Of a stretch of DNA of 27,805 nt, positions 1 through 7,934 are shown one piece after another. The notes beneath the pieces were generated by a model. That model did no database searches. It was not told where the DNA came from and worked only from the letters and a program-made list of their open reading frames with translations. The stretch lies in the NCBI GenBank assembly GCA_964477085.1, contig CAYZDF010000038.1, forward strand, positions 1 to 27,805, in the 5' to 3' direction. A program made the translations under genes and the position numbers. Position 1 is the first letter of the stretch. Each line of letters starts with the position of its first letter. Source of the DNA: Dichloromethanomonas sp964477085. GTDB lineage: Bacteria > Bacillota > Desulfitobacteriia > Desulfitobacteriales > Syntrophobotulaceae.

Positions 1-60
1 GAGAATTCGTGAGAAAACCTAACTCTGGAGTGTCCGTTTTATCGAGAAAAGGTCAAACCA

Positions 61-161
61 TCTTAAAACGATACTGAATTTGCAAAAAAAGATTCGTGTT
101 TAAACCATTGCTATTACTTCATTTGCGTCTGTTTATCGATTGATTAATCCTAAAAAGAGAT
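61..161 (+). promoter_or_regulatory. Three-site enhancer-like array upstream of first molybdoenzyme
   Basis: Three matches to a shared motif: TCTTAAAACGATAC at 61-74, GCAAAAAAAGATTC at 82-95 and TCCTAAAAAGAGAT at 148-161. The motif's conserved G falls at 70, 91 and 157. Nearly the same three sites with the same spacing lie before the sigma-54 promoters at 4979 and 13075. A weaker fourth match, TCTTAAAAAGGTGG, is at 193-206. The position 100-200 bp upstream of a sigma-54 promoter is usual for activator sites. Binding by the activator at 10619-12730 is inference. Confidence 0.6.
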
Positions 162-260
162 GAGTCTAATATGTGCTGTTAAATACAATATATCTTAAAA
201 AGGTGGGAAAAGTGGCTTAAATTCTGGACAATTGTTACAAACTAACACTTATTTTCAGGC

Positions 261-276
261 TGGTACATTTATTGCA
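261..276 (+). promoter_or_regulatory. Sigma-54 promoter (-24/-12)
   Basis: TGGTACATTTATTGCA matches the sigma-54 consensus TGGCACNNNNNTTGCA, with GG and GC at the required spacing. It is the same 16-mer as the promoter at 4979-4994. It lies about 220 bp before the molybdoenzyme start, leaving a long leader. Confidence 0.85.
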
Positions 277-493
277 ACACTTAATGAACAGGTGATAAAA
301 GTATGTCCTTCATGATCCGCTTAGAACAGGGGCCCCCGGACCATGACCTGTGAATGGGGTATTCGGTCAATAAAAAATGGTTAGGAGGTATAGGAGAAGG
401 GACTAATGAATTTTAGGTTTCAACATTATACCAGAAACAACTCGAGAATATTGAGGCACTAAGAAATGAGTTCATGAAAGGGTGAGCAAGAAA
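277..493 (+). other. Leader region, no gene recognised
   Basis: Untranslated stretch between the sigma-54 promoter and the first molybdoenzyme. It holds a GC-rich palindromic patch (GGGGCCCCC near 330) and Shine-Dalgarno-like runs near 383-400 ahead of an 18-codon frame at 406-462 that I do not consider a gene. From 447 the sequence becomes identical to the leader of the second copy. No terminator or known riboswitch was recognised. Confidence 0.4.
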
Positions 494-2731
494 ATGGAAA
501 ATCAATGGAAAAAACAACAACAAGACGGTACTTATACCGTGAGAACTTGCGGTTGGTCGCCACCGGGAGATCATCCGGTAGGATGTGGCATGAAGCTCCA
601 TATTAAAGACGGTAAGCTTGTCAAAGTAGAGGGTGACCCTGAACATCCCATCAGCCAAGGAAGATTATGTGTCAGATGTCTGACACTTCCGGAATATGTC
701 CATCATCCTCAACGTATCACCCACCCCATGAAGCGTGTGGGTCAAAAAGGGGAAGACAAATGGCAAAGAATATCCTGGGATGAAGCCTGGGACATAATTG
801 TGGATAAAATCAACTATTTCAAAGACAACTACGGTGCAGAATCCATCGTCGTATTCGGTGGAACCGGTAGAGAAGCATGCTTGTACTACTATCCTCTCGG
901 CTTCTCCTCCATCGGAACTCCGAATGTATGTTATCCTTTAAGCGGTTGGTCCTGCTACGGCCCCAGATGTTCCATCACCGACTATATCCTGGGCGCAGGA
1001 TATCCTGAAATCGATTTTGCCGGATACTATCCTGATCGTTATGACAATCCGAACTATAAGCTGCCAAAATACATTGTTCTCTGGGGTAAAAACCCACTGA
1101 TGTCCAACCCAGACGGTTTCTATGGCCACTCCCTCATCGACATGATGAAAAGAGGAACCAAGATCATCTGTGTAGACCCAAGAATTCATTGGCTTGCTAC
1201 CAGAGCAGAACATGTCCTTCAATTAAGACCTGGTACAGACACAGCATTGGCACTTGGTTTACTCAATGTCATCATTAACGAAGACCTCTATGATCATGAC
1301 TTTGTTGAAAACTGGTGTTATGGCTTTGACGAACTGAAAGAACGCGTTCAGGAATATCCACCTGAAAAAGTTGCTGAAATCTGCTGGGTACCGAAAGACA
1401 AAATCATCGAAGTCGCCAGAATCATTGGCACACAGCATCCATGCCCAATTCAATGGGGTCTGGCAGTAGACGAAAACCCCAACGGCGTACAGCTCGGCCA
1501 TGCCATCCTTTCCCTGGTTGCGATGACTGGAAACCTAGACGTACCAGGTGGCATCACCTTAGGACCACCGGCAGCACTTTTAGGAAAATGGCGTATGGAA
1601 ACCCGCAGTCAGCTGCCTGATGAACTCTGGCAGAAGAGGATCGGAGCAGAGGAATGGCCGGCATTAAGTACGGCAATGGCCACCACTCATCCGGACGAAA
1701 CATTAGATACTCTGGAAACGGGCAAACCTTACAAGCTGAGAATGGGATGGTTCAACAGCAGTAACTTCATCACCCCAACCTGTTCCGCCCAACCCGATAG
1801 ATGGTACAGAGCATTAAAGAGCCTGGAATTTAACGTCGTACAAGACACCTTTATGACCCCAACTGCTATGGCTTTTGCTGATATTTTCCTGCCACTGCCC
1901 ACCTTTGCGGAGCATGACGGTGTCGTCGTTACCCACTTTGGCCGTAATGCCATCTTCCTTGGTGCGATGAACAAAGCCTTTGAAGTAGGCGAGTGCAAAT
2001 CTGACATCGAGGTTTGCATCGAATTAGGCAAGAGACTGCATCCTGAGCACTGGCCATGGAATACGGCTGAAGAATTCTTTGATGACCAACTCAAACCCGA
2101 ATTAGGTATTGACTTTAATGATCTTAGAAATATGGGTGTATACCAACCCAATTACGAATATAAGAAGTACGAAAAAGGTCTGCTCCGCTTCGATGGCGAG
2201 CCTGGATTTAACACGGTAACGGGTCAAGTAGAGCTCTGTTCCACTCTCTTTGAGTCCTGGGGAGAAGATGCACTTCCATACTACAAGGAGCCTCACTACA
2301 GCCCTGTCAGCACACCTGAGCTCTTCAGAGAATACCCATTCGTTCTGACAACAGGAGCAAGAACATTTACTTCCTTCCATTCAGAACACAGACAAGTACC
2401 GACACTGCGTGAGATTACACCAGATCCGATCATGGAAATCCATCCGGATTCAGCAGCAAGCCTTGGTATCAAAGAGGGTGACTGGGTCTGCATGGAAAAC
2501 ATGTACGGCAAGGCTAAAATGAAAGCCCATGTAACACCTACCATTCATCCGAAAGTCATCCATGCTCAACATGGCTGGTGGTTCCCTGAGAAGGAAGCTG
2601 CAGAACCAAGTCTGTTTGGAGTATGGGAATCCAACATCAATACTCTGATTCCACACAAACACATTGGTAAACTTGGTTTTGGTGCACCGTTTAAGAGCTT
2701 AATCTGTAAAGCATACAAGGTCGAAGAGTAG
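494..2731 (+). CDS. Cytoplasmic molybdopterin oxidoreductase, catalytic subunit, copy 1
   Basis: DMSO-reductase superfamily enzyme binding a bis-pterin Mo or W cofactor, 745 aa from ATG 494. A GTG at 482 would add four residues, but AGGGTGA at 479-485 is well spaced for ATG 494. No twin-arginine signal is present, so it is cytoplasmic. The segment from SCYGPRC aligns without gaps with the acetylene hydratase region carrying Mo/W ligand Cys141, making Cys154 the likely metal ligand. 'FVENWCYGFDELKERVQEYP' and the C-terminal pterin-binding stretch also resemble that enzyme and relatives such as transhydroxylase. The N-terminal Fe-S motif is odd: CGWSPPGDHPVGCG has Asp-His where the second Cys is expected, with Cys19, Cys31, Cys59 and Cys62 remaining. 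It is followed after 33 bp by its ferredoxin partner. Substrate unknown; hydration, hydroxyl transfer or dehydroxylation are options. Confidence 0.9.
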   Translation: MENQWKKQQQDGTYTVRTCGWSPPGDHPVGCGMKLHIKDGKLVKVEGDPEHPISQGRLCVRCLTLPEYVHHPQRITHPMKRVGQKGEDKWQRISWDEAWDIIVDKINYFKDNYGAESIVVFGGTGREACLYYYPLGFSSIGTPNVCYPLSGWSCYGPRCSITDYILGAGYPEIDFAGYYPDRYDNPNYKLPKYIVLWGKNPLMSNPDGFYGHSLIDMMKRGTKIICVDPRIHWLATRAEHVLQLRPGTDTALALGLLNVIINEDLYDHDFVENWCYGFDELKERVQEYPPEKVAEICWVPKDKIIEVARIIGTQHPCPIQWGLAVDENPNGVQLGHAILSLVAMTGNLDVPGGITLGPPAALLGKWRMETRSQLPDELWQKRIGAEEWPALSTAMATTHPDETLDTLETGKPYKLRMGWFNSSNFITPTCSAQPDRWYRALKSLEFNVVQDTFMTPTAMAFADIFLPLPTFAEHDGVVVTHFGRNAIFLGAMNKAFEVGECKSDIEVCIELGKRLHPEHWPWNTAEEFFDDQLKPELGIDFNDLRNMGVYQPNYEYKKYEKGLLRFDGEPGFNTVTGQVELCSTLFESWGEDALPYYKEPHYSPVSTPELFREYPFVLTTGARTFTSFHSEHRQVPTLREITPDPIMEIHPDSAASLGIKEGDWVCMENMYGKAKMKAHVTPTIHPKVIHAQHGWWFPEKEAAEPSLFGVWESNINTLIPHKHIGKLGFGAPFKSLICKAYKVEE

Positions 2732-2764
2732 AACCAAACAATAACAGGACTGGAGGGAAAAGAA

Positions 2765-3100
2765 ATGGCACAGTACGGATTATTGATAGACTACGAATAC
2801 TGCACAGGCTGTCATAGTTGTGAAGTAGCCTGCAAGAATGAAAAAAATATTCCGATTGGCAAATGGGGAATTAAACTGGCTGAAGTTGGTCCCTGGAAGA
2901 TCAATGACGACAAGTGGGAATGGAATTATATTCCGGTCCCAACCCAGCTTTGTGACCTGTGTGAAGACCGCGTCAAAAAGGGAGAAAAACCTTCTTGTGT
3001 CCATCACTGCTTAGGCCAGTGTATGGAATACGGCCCGGTTGAAGAACTGGCCAAAAAGATGGCGGCTAAAGGTAAAAAGGTTACACTGTTTATTCCCTAA
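2765..3100 (+). CDS. Minimal two-cluster 4Fe-4S ferredoxin subunit, copy 1
   Basis: 111-aa electron-transfer protein of the DmsB/NrfC kind. It has CTGCHSCEVAC (Cys13, 16, 19, 23) and LCDLC...C...C...C (Cys63, 66, 78, 82, 86), enough for two [4Fe-4S] clusters. Compared with the 187-aa four-cluster subunit at 17526-18089 it keeps motifs one and four and lacks motifs two and three. In that family motifs one and four jointly ligate two clusters, so the small form is self-consistent. The start has GGAGGG at 2752-2757. No membrane anchor gene follows, so it probably shuttles electrons in the cytoplasm between the molybdoenzyme and another carrier. If the enzyme's reaction is not a net redox one, its role would be structural or for activation. 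Confidence 0.88.
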   Translation: MAQYGLLIDYEYCTGCHSCEVACKNEKNIPIGKWGIKLAEVGPWKINDDKWEWNYIPVPTQLCDLCEDRVKKGEKPSCVHHCLGQCMEYGPVEELAKKMAAKGKKVTLFIP

Positions 3101-3224
3101 ACATTAAAGCTTAGATCATTTTTAATTACACCCCCATGCCTTTAAAGGCACCATCAATGAAAGAAAAACACAATGCATGGTAATTAATACTTTCATGTAA
3201 AATTTATTATTGGTAACTATCAAG

Positions 3225-3262
3225 GATGTCCCAAAAGTATAAAGCTTTTGGGACATCTATTT
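3225..3262 (+). terminator. Intrinsic terminator after copy 1 operon
   Basis: Perfect 13-bp hairpin: GATGTCCCAAAAG (3225-3237) and CTTTTGGGACATC (3245-3257), a 7-nt loop, then TATTTT. It separates the first molybdoenzyme operon from the sigma-54 promoter at 3372. Confidence 0.8.
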
Positions 3263-3285
3263 TCATGTGCTATGTCATTTTTCAA

Positions 3286-3318
3286 TGTTAAAATGAGAAA
3301 ATCATCCCATAATGAAAA
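3286..3318 (+). promoter_or_regulatory. Paired enhancer-like sites before chaperone gene
   Basis: TGTTAAAATGAGAA (3286-3299) and TCCCATAATGAAAA (3305-3318) are repeated with a 19-bp period. The same pair with the same 19-bp period lies before the sigma-54 promoters at 15204 and 23863. Likely activator sites; the binding protein is inferred. Confidence 0.55.
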
Positions 3319-3371
3319 AAGAACTGAAGATTTAGACGTGAAAATATCAGAAAATATCAGCTTATTTTACC

Positions 3372-3387
3372 TGGTATGATTCTTGCA
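3372..3387 (+). promoter_or_regulatory. Sigma-54 promoter
   Basis: TGGTATGATTCTTGCA: GG and GC at the correct spacing and a full TTGCA -12 element. It lies about 130 bp before the trigger-factor-like gene. Confidence 0.8.
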
Positions 3388-3515
3388 TTAACATTAGTTG
3401 CTTAGATCTTATGCCAATCTAACAACGTATAAATCACTGAAGTTTGGAGGAAGAGAATGGAATGACTCTTCCCAAAAACCTCTATAAATTTGAATAATTG
3501 GGATGGAGGAGAATC

Positions 3516-4568
3516 ATGACTGCTACACTGTTAAAAAAAAGCAAAGATGAAGCAACCTTTCTGATCGAAATTGATTCCAAGACTTTTCAAAAAGCACTTC
3601 TGGAGGAATATAATAAAGCAACTTTATCAGAAGGCAAAAAACCTGCACCTTCTTTTTTGAGCAACGAGGCCCTGTTAGGGCAATATCCAGGACTTGAGAA
3701 AATAGCCGACAAAGCACTTGAAAAGTTGATGCCATCCTATTACCTTAAGGCTATTAAGGAATTTGCAATCCATCCCATAACGTTTCCTAAGATTATGCCG
3801 AGAGCCACGGAACTTGGCAAACCCTGCTTAATTGAAGTCAGTGTGGCCCTTGAGCCAGAGTTTGAAATTAAACAATTTGAAGGATTAGAAGCTGCTTATA
3901 CGCCGGTTATTGTTGCAGAAGATGACTTGACTTTGCAAATAGAGGGGCTGCGCAAGCGGTATAATGCTGCAAATGACGATGAAAAACTCTTGGAAAATCT
4001 TCCATTTAATTCTATTGAAGCATTAAGAGAGGAGATGCGTATCTCTTTTATTGCTATGGCCCAAGAAAAAACAGATTATAACAAAAAAGAAGCCGTATTG
4101 GGAAAGCTTCTTGAGGCAAACCCCATTATCCTTAAAGAAGAAATCATTGAGCATCAGGTAATGATCGAAGTTGAAAAGATTAGTAGACAGATGGGACCAC
4201 AGGTGATGCAAAACTATCTAAAAACTTCTGGACGTAATATTGACGACCTCAAAAATGAAGTGCGACCCCAGGCTGAGGCAACGTTAAAAAAGAACCTGCT
4301 TCTTACTGCTATCGCTGAGAAGATTTCATCGGAGGTCAGCGAAGAAGACATTAAAGAAGCTATCTTGAAACAACCTGGTTCCTTTATGGAGCCTGTCATT
4401 GACTATGAAACACGACGTAAACGTATTGATGAAATCCCTGGGGCTTTAGATCAAATCGTTCATGCTATTCGTGTGGAAAAAGCGAGCAATTATATTGTCG
4501 CTAAGGCCGTCCTCCACGAAAGTGAACCTATGAATATTATGACAGAGATCCCGGAGTATATGAAATAG
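3516..4568 (+). CDS. Trigger-factor-like chaperone lacking the PPIase domain
   Basis: 350 aa from ATG 3516, with GGAGGAG at 3505-3511; an upstream TTG at 3498 is less likely. Residues 1 to about 115 match the trigger factor N-terminal ribosome-binding domain, but the GFRxGKxP signature is degenerate (LSEGKKP). The segment around VIVAEDDLTLQIEGLRKRYN resembles the start of the C-terminal chaperone domain. It then runs almost directly into FNSIEALREEMRISF, which in ordinary trigger factor follows the FKBP-type PPIase domain; that domain is absent. The rest is the helical chaperone domain. It lies alone under its own sigma-54 promoter between two copies of a molybdoenzyme. Known parallel: PceT, a trigger-factor-like helper of reductive dehalogenase PceA. 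I infer a dedicated folding factor for the molybdoenzymes; no TorD/NarJ-type chaperone is present. Confidence 0.85.
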   Translation: MTATLLKKSKDEATFLIEIDSKTFQKALLEEYNKATLSEGKKPAPSFLSNEALLGQYPGLEKIADKALEKLMPSYYLKAIKEFAIHPITFPKIMPRATELGKPCLIEVSVALEPEFEIKQFEGLEAAYTPVIVAEDDLTLQIEGLRKRYNAANDDEKLLENLPFNSIEALREEMRISFIAMAQEKTDYNKKEAVLGKLLEANPIILKEEIIEHQVMIEVEKISRQMGPQVMQNYLKTSGRNIDDLKNEVRPQAEATLKKNLLLTAIAEKISSEVSEEDIKEAILKQPGSFMEPVIDYETRRKRIDEIPGALDQIVHAIRVEKASNYIVAKAVLHESEPMNIMTEIPEYMK

Positions 4569-4692
4569 AGAAATATTTTAATTAACTGTTTTTTCTTTTG
4601 AGGAATAAACGGGTTGTAAGCAAATAGAAACAGCTGTATTCATAGAAAACAATCAATGCAATTTTCAAATTTTTAAGAATTCTATCACCTAG

Positions 4693-4740
4693 AAAGAGGC
4701 ATTCCAAAGGCTTGCTTTGGAGAAGCCTCTTTATTTATTT
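4693..4740 (+). terminator. Intrinsic terminator after chaperone gene
   Basis: Two-tier hairpin: AAAGAGGC (4693-4700) pairs with GCCTCTTT (4725-4732), and inside it CCAAAG (4704-4709) pairs with CTTTGG (4715-4720). An AT-rich T-biased tail follows. Confidence 0.85.
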
Positions 4741-4780
4741 TTATAAAGGTATTAAAGAAGAATAATCATAAAAGCTTCTA

Positions 4781-4882
4781 TCCTAAAATGATACTTAGTG
4801 TCAAAAAAAGATTTGCATCTCCAGTCTTCATTATTACTTCAATCACTTCAGATATATTAAGCTTCTAATCCTAAAAAGAGAT
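4781..4882 (+). promoter_or_regulatory. Three-site enhancer-like array upstream of second molybdoenzyme
   Basis: TCCTAAAATGATAC (4781-4794), TCAAAAAAAGATTT (4801-4814) and TCCTAAAAAGAGAT (4869-4882). Spacing from first to third site is 88 bp, against 87 bp at 61-161 and 86 bp at 12901-13000. The array ends about 100 bp before the sigma-54 promoter. The bases between the sites are not conserved with the other arrays. Confidence 0.6.
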
Positions 4883-4978
4883 AAGAACCCTTCAGTCTTT
4901 TAATTATATTTAGAAAACGTCACCTGAAAAAGCGCTTAAAATCAGTGCATTATGAATAACTCAACAATTTAATCCAGC

Positions 4979-4994
4979 TGGTACATTTATTGCA
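4979..4994 (+). promoter_or_regulatory. Sigma-54 promoter
   Basis: TGGTACATTTATTGCA, identical to the element at 261-276. The leader that follows (4995-5174) is unrelated to that of copy 1 and holds no gene that I recognise. Confidence 0.85.
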
Positions 4995-5221
4995 TTATTT
5001 TATGGACAGATGATGTGATTGCTTCGTCCATGGTTCCGTTCGTTTTGGCTATCAAATGTGTTACACGATCTTATCCTGGGCGTTGCGATATGAGGTCATC
5101 CTAACTGTTAGGGGGTGTGGAGACACGTCAAAAACTTGTTCTAGAAGTTTCTAGATCTAACCTGTATCAACCAAAATATTGAGGCACTAAGAAATGAGTT
5201 CATGAAAGGGTGAGCAAGAAA

Positions 5222-7459
5222 ATGGAAAATCAATGGAAAAAACAACAACAAGACGGTACTTATACCGTGAGAACTTGCGGTTGGTCGCCACCGGGAGATC
5301 ATCCGGTAGGATGTGGCATGAAGCTCCATATTAAAGACGGTAAGCTTGTCAAAGTAGAGGGTGACCCTGAACATCCCATCAGCCAAGGAAGATTATGTGT
5401 CAGATGTCTGACACTTCCGGAATATGTCCATCATCCTCAACGTATCACCCACCCCATGAAGCGTGTGGGTCAAAAAGGGGAAGACAAATGGCAAAGAATA
5501 TCCTGGGATGAAGCCTGGGACATAATTGTGGATAAAATCAACTATTTCAAAGACAACTACGGTGCAGAATCCATCGTCGTATTCGGTGGAACCGGTAGAG
5601 AAGCATGCTTGTACTACTATCCTCTCGGCTTCTCCTCCATCGGAACTCCGAATGTATGTTATCCTTTAAGCGGTTGGTCCTGCTACGGCCCCAGATGTTC
5701 CATCACCGACTATATCCTGGGCGCAGGATATCCTGAAATCGATTTTGCCGGATACTATCCTGATCGTTATGACAATCCGAACTATAAGCTGCCAAAATAC
5801 ATTGTTCTCTGGGGTAAAAACCCACTGATGTCCAACCCAGACGGTTTCTATGGCCACTCCCTCATCGACATGATGAAAAGAGGAACCAAGATCATCTGTG
5901 TAGACCCAAGAATTCATTGGCTTGCTACCAGAGCAGAACATGTCCTTCAATTAAGACCTGGTACAGACACAGCATTGGCACTTGGTTTACTCAATGTCAT
6001 CATTAACGAAGACCTCTATGATCATGACTTTGTTGAAAACTGGTGTTATGGCTTTGACGAACTGAAAGAACGCGTTCAGGAATATCCACCTGAAAAAGTT
6101 GCTGAAATCTGCTGGGTACCGAAAGACAAAATCATCGAAGTCGCCAGAATCATTGGCACACAGCATCCATGCCCAATTCAATGGGGTCTGGCAGTAGACG
6201 AAAACCCCAACGGCGTACAGCTCGGCCATGCCATCCTTTCCCTGGTTGCGATGACTGGAAACCTAGACGTACCAGGTGGCATCACCTTAGGACCACCGGC
6301 AGCACTTTTAGGAAAATGGCGTATGGAAACCCGCAGTCAGCTGCCTGATGAACTCTGGCAGAAGAGGATCGGAGCAGAGGAATGGCCGGCATTAAGTACG
6401 GCAATGGCCACCACTCATCCGGACGAAACATTAGATACTCTGGAAACGGGCAAACCTTACAAGCTGAGAATGGGATGGTTCAACAGCAGTAACTTCATCA
6501 CCCCAACCTGTTCCGCCCAACCCGATAGATGGTACAGAGCATTAAAGAGCCTGGAATTTAACGTCGTACAAGACACCTTTATGACCCCAACTGCTATGGC
6601 TTTTGCTGATATTTTCCTGCCACTGCCCACCTTTGCGGAGCATGACGGTGTCGTCGTTACCCACTTTGGCCGTAATGCCATCTTCCTTGGTGCGATGAAC
6701 AAAGCCTTTGAAGTAGGCGAGTGCAAATCTGACATCGAGGTTTGCATCGAATTAGGCAAGAGACTGCATCCTGAGCACTGGCCATGGAATACGGCTGAAG
6801 AATTCTTTGATGACCAACTCAAACCCGAATTAGGTATTGACTTTAATGATCTTAGAAATATGGGTGTATACCAACCCAATTACGAATATAAGAAGTACGA
6901 AAAAGGTCTGCTCCGCTTCGATGGCGAGCCTGGATTTAACACGGTAACGGGTCAAGTAGAGCTCTGTTCCACTCTCTTTGAGTCCTGGGGAGAAGATGCA
7001 CTTCCATACTACAAGGAGCCTCACTACAGCCCTGTCAGCACACCTGAGCTCTTCAGAGAATACCCATTCGTTCTGACAACAGGAGCAAGAACATTTACTT
7101 CCTTCCATTCAGAACACAGACAAGTACCGACACTGCGTGAGATTACACCAGATCCGATCATGGAAATCCATCCGGATTCAGCAGCAAGCCTTGGTATCAA
7201 AGAGGGTGACTGGGTCTGCATGGAAAACATGTACGGCAAGGCTAAAATGAAAGCCCATGTAACACCTACCATTCATCCGAAAGTCATCCATGCTCAACAT
7301 GGCTGGTGGTTCCCTGAGAAGGAAGCTGCAGAACCAAGTCTGTTTGGAGTATGGGAATCCAACATCAATACTCTGATTCCACACAAACACATTGGTAAAC
7401 TTGGTTTTGGTGCACCGTTTAAGAGCTTAATCTGTAAAGCATACAAGGTCGAAGAGTAG
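5222..7459 (+). CDS. Cytoplasmic molybdopterin oxidoreductase, catalytic subunit, copy 2
   Basis: Protein identical to that of 494-2731, with the same ATG (5222) and the alternative GTG at 5210. It carries the same altered Fe-S motif (Asp-His in place of the second Cys) and the same candidate metal ligand Cys154. The promoter differs in sequence but not in design: identical -24/-12 element and the same three-site array. Downstream context also differs: the ferredoxin is followed here by a 77-aa protein and an OFA-type transporter, not by a terminator. Two identical genes under separate control suggest either higher dosage or differential expression of one enzyme. Perfect identity implies recent duplication or ongoing gene conversion. 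Confidence 0.9.
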   Translation: MENQWKKQQQDGTYTVRTCGWSPPGDHPVGCGMKLHIKDGKLVKVEGDPEHPISQGRLCVRCLTLPEYVHHPQRITHPMKRVGQKGEDKWQRISWDEAWDIIVDKINYFKDNYGAESIVVFGGTGREACLYYYPLGFSSIGTPNVCYPLSGWSCYGPRCSITDYILGAGYPEIDFAGYYPDRYDNPNYKLPKYIVLWGKNPLMSNPDGFYGHSLIDMMKRGTKIICVDPRIHWLATRAEHVLQLRPGTDTALALGLLNVIINEDLYDHDFVENWCYGFDELKERVQEYPPEKVAEICWVPKDKIIEVARIIGTQHPCPIQWGLAVDENPNGVQLGHAILSLVAMTGNLDVPGGITLGPPAALLGKWRMETRSQLPDELWQKRIGAEEWPALSTAMATTHPDETLDTLETGKPYKLRMGWFNSSNFITPTCSAQPDRWYRALKSLEFNVVQDTFMTPTAMAFADIFLPLPTFAEHDGVVVTHFGRNAIFLGAMNKAFEVGECKSDIEVCIELGKRLHPEHWPWNTAEEFFDDQLKPELGIDFNDLRNMGVYQPNYEYKKYEKGLLRFDGEPGFNTVTGQVELCSTLFESWGEDALPYYKEPHYSPVSTPELFREYPFVLTTGARTFTSFHSEHRQVPTLREITPDPIMEIHPDSAASLGIKEGDWVCMENMYGKAKMKAHVTPTIHPKVIHAQHGWWFPEKEAAEPSLFGVWESNINTLIPHKHIGKLGFGAPFKSLICKAYKVEE

Positions 7460-7492
7460 AACCAAACAATAACAGGACTGGAGGGAAAAGAA

Positions 7493-7828
7493 ATGGCACA
7501 GTACGGATTATTGATAGACTACGAATACTGCACAGGCTGTCATAGTTGTGAAGTAGCCTGCAAGAATGAAAAAAATATTCCGATTGGCAAATGGGGAATT
7601 AAACTGGCTGAAGTTGGTCCCTGGAAGATCAATGACGACAAGTGGGAATGGAATTATATTCCGGTCCCAACCCAGCTTTGTGACCTGTGTGAAGACCGCG
7701 TCAAAAAGGGAGAAAAACCTTCTTGTGTCCATCACTGCTTAGGCCAGTGTATGGAATACGGCCCGGTTGAAGAACTGGCCAAAAAGATGGCGGCTAAAGG
7801 TAAAAAGGTTACACTGTTTATTCCCTAA
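7493..7828 (+). CDS. Minimal two-cluster 4Fe-4S ferredoxin subunit, copy 2
   Basis: Identical to the 111-aa protein at 2765-3100, with nine cysteines in two motifs and no middle ferredoxin motifs. It lies 33 bp after the second catalytic gene, within the same duplicated segment. Unlike copy 1 no terminator follows closely, so the transcript may continue into the 77-aa gene at 7935. Confidence 0.88.
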   Translation: MAQYGLLIDYEYCTGCHSCEVACKNEKNIPIGKWGIKLAEVGPWKINDDKWEWNYIPVPTQLCDLCEDRVKKGEKPSCVHHCLGQCMEYGPVEELAKKMAAKGKKVTLFIP

Positions 7829-7934
7829 AACAGAAAATGGGTTAGAGGAATAATGCCATGATAGGTTCTTCTCATTGAGGAGAGGTACCATTGCCTCATT
7901 TAATAAGGATATTTTAAAACAGGAGGTATATATC

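Larger units (their letters stand above)
447..3101 (+). repeat. Large direct repeat, copy 1 (2,655 bp)
   Basis: Bases 447-3101 match 5175-7829 at a constant offset of 4,728. Both encoded proteins are identical. Translations in the antisense frames also match, so nucleotide identity appears complete or nearly so. Identity begins about 47 bp before the molybdoenzyme start and ends one base after the ferredoxin stop codon. Flanks on both sides are unrelated at base level. No terminal repeats or transposase are seen. Confidence 0.95.
5175..7829 (+). repeat. Large direct repeat, copy 2 (2,655 bp)
   Basis: Second copy of 447-3101. The 2,073 bp between the copies hold the chaperone gene with its own promoter and terminator. 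The unique flanks of each copy argue against a simple assembly error. Confidence 0.95.

Noticed and set aside
406..462. 18-codon frame before the first molybdoenzyme with a purine-rich upstream run
   Set aside because: It straddles the edge of the duplicated segment, has no counterpart before copy 2, and its sequence looks random.
1729..2151. 140-codon open frame on the - strand inside the molybdoenzyme, and its duplicate at 6457-6879
   Set aside because: It lies wholly inside a well-supported gene, has no ribosome site or recognisable protein features, and is repeated only because the gene is.
3221..3262. TGTCCCAAAAG hairpin as the end of an insertion sequence
   Set aside because: Both arms lie within 33 bp and form a terminator-like hairpin; no transposase or second distant end is present.
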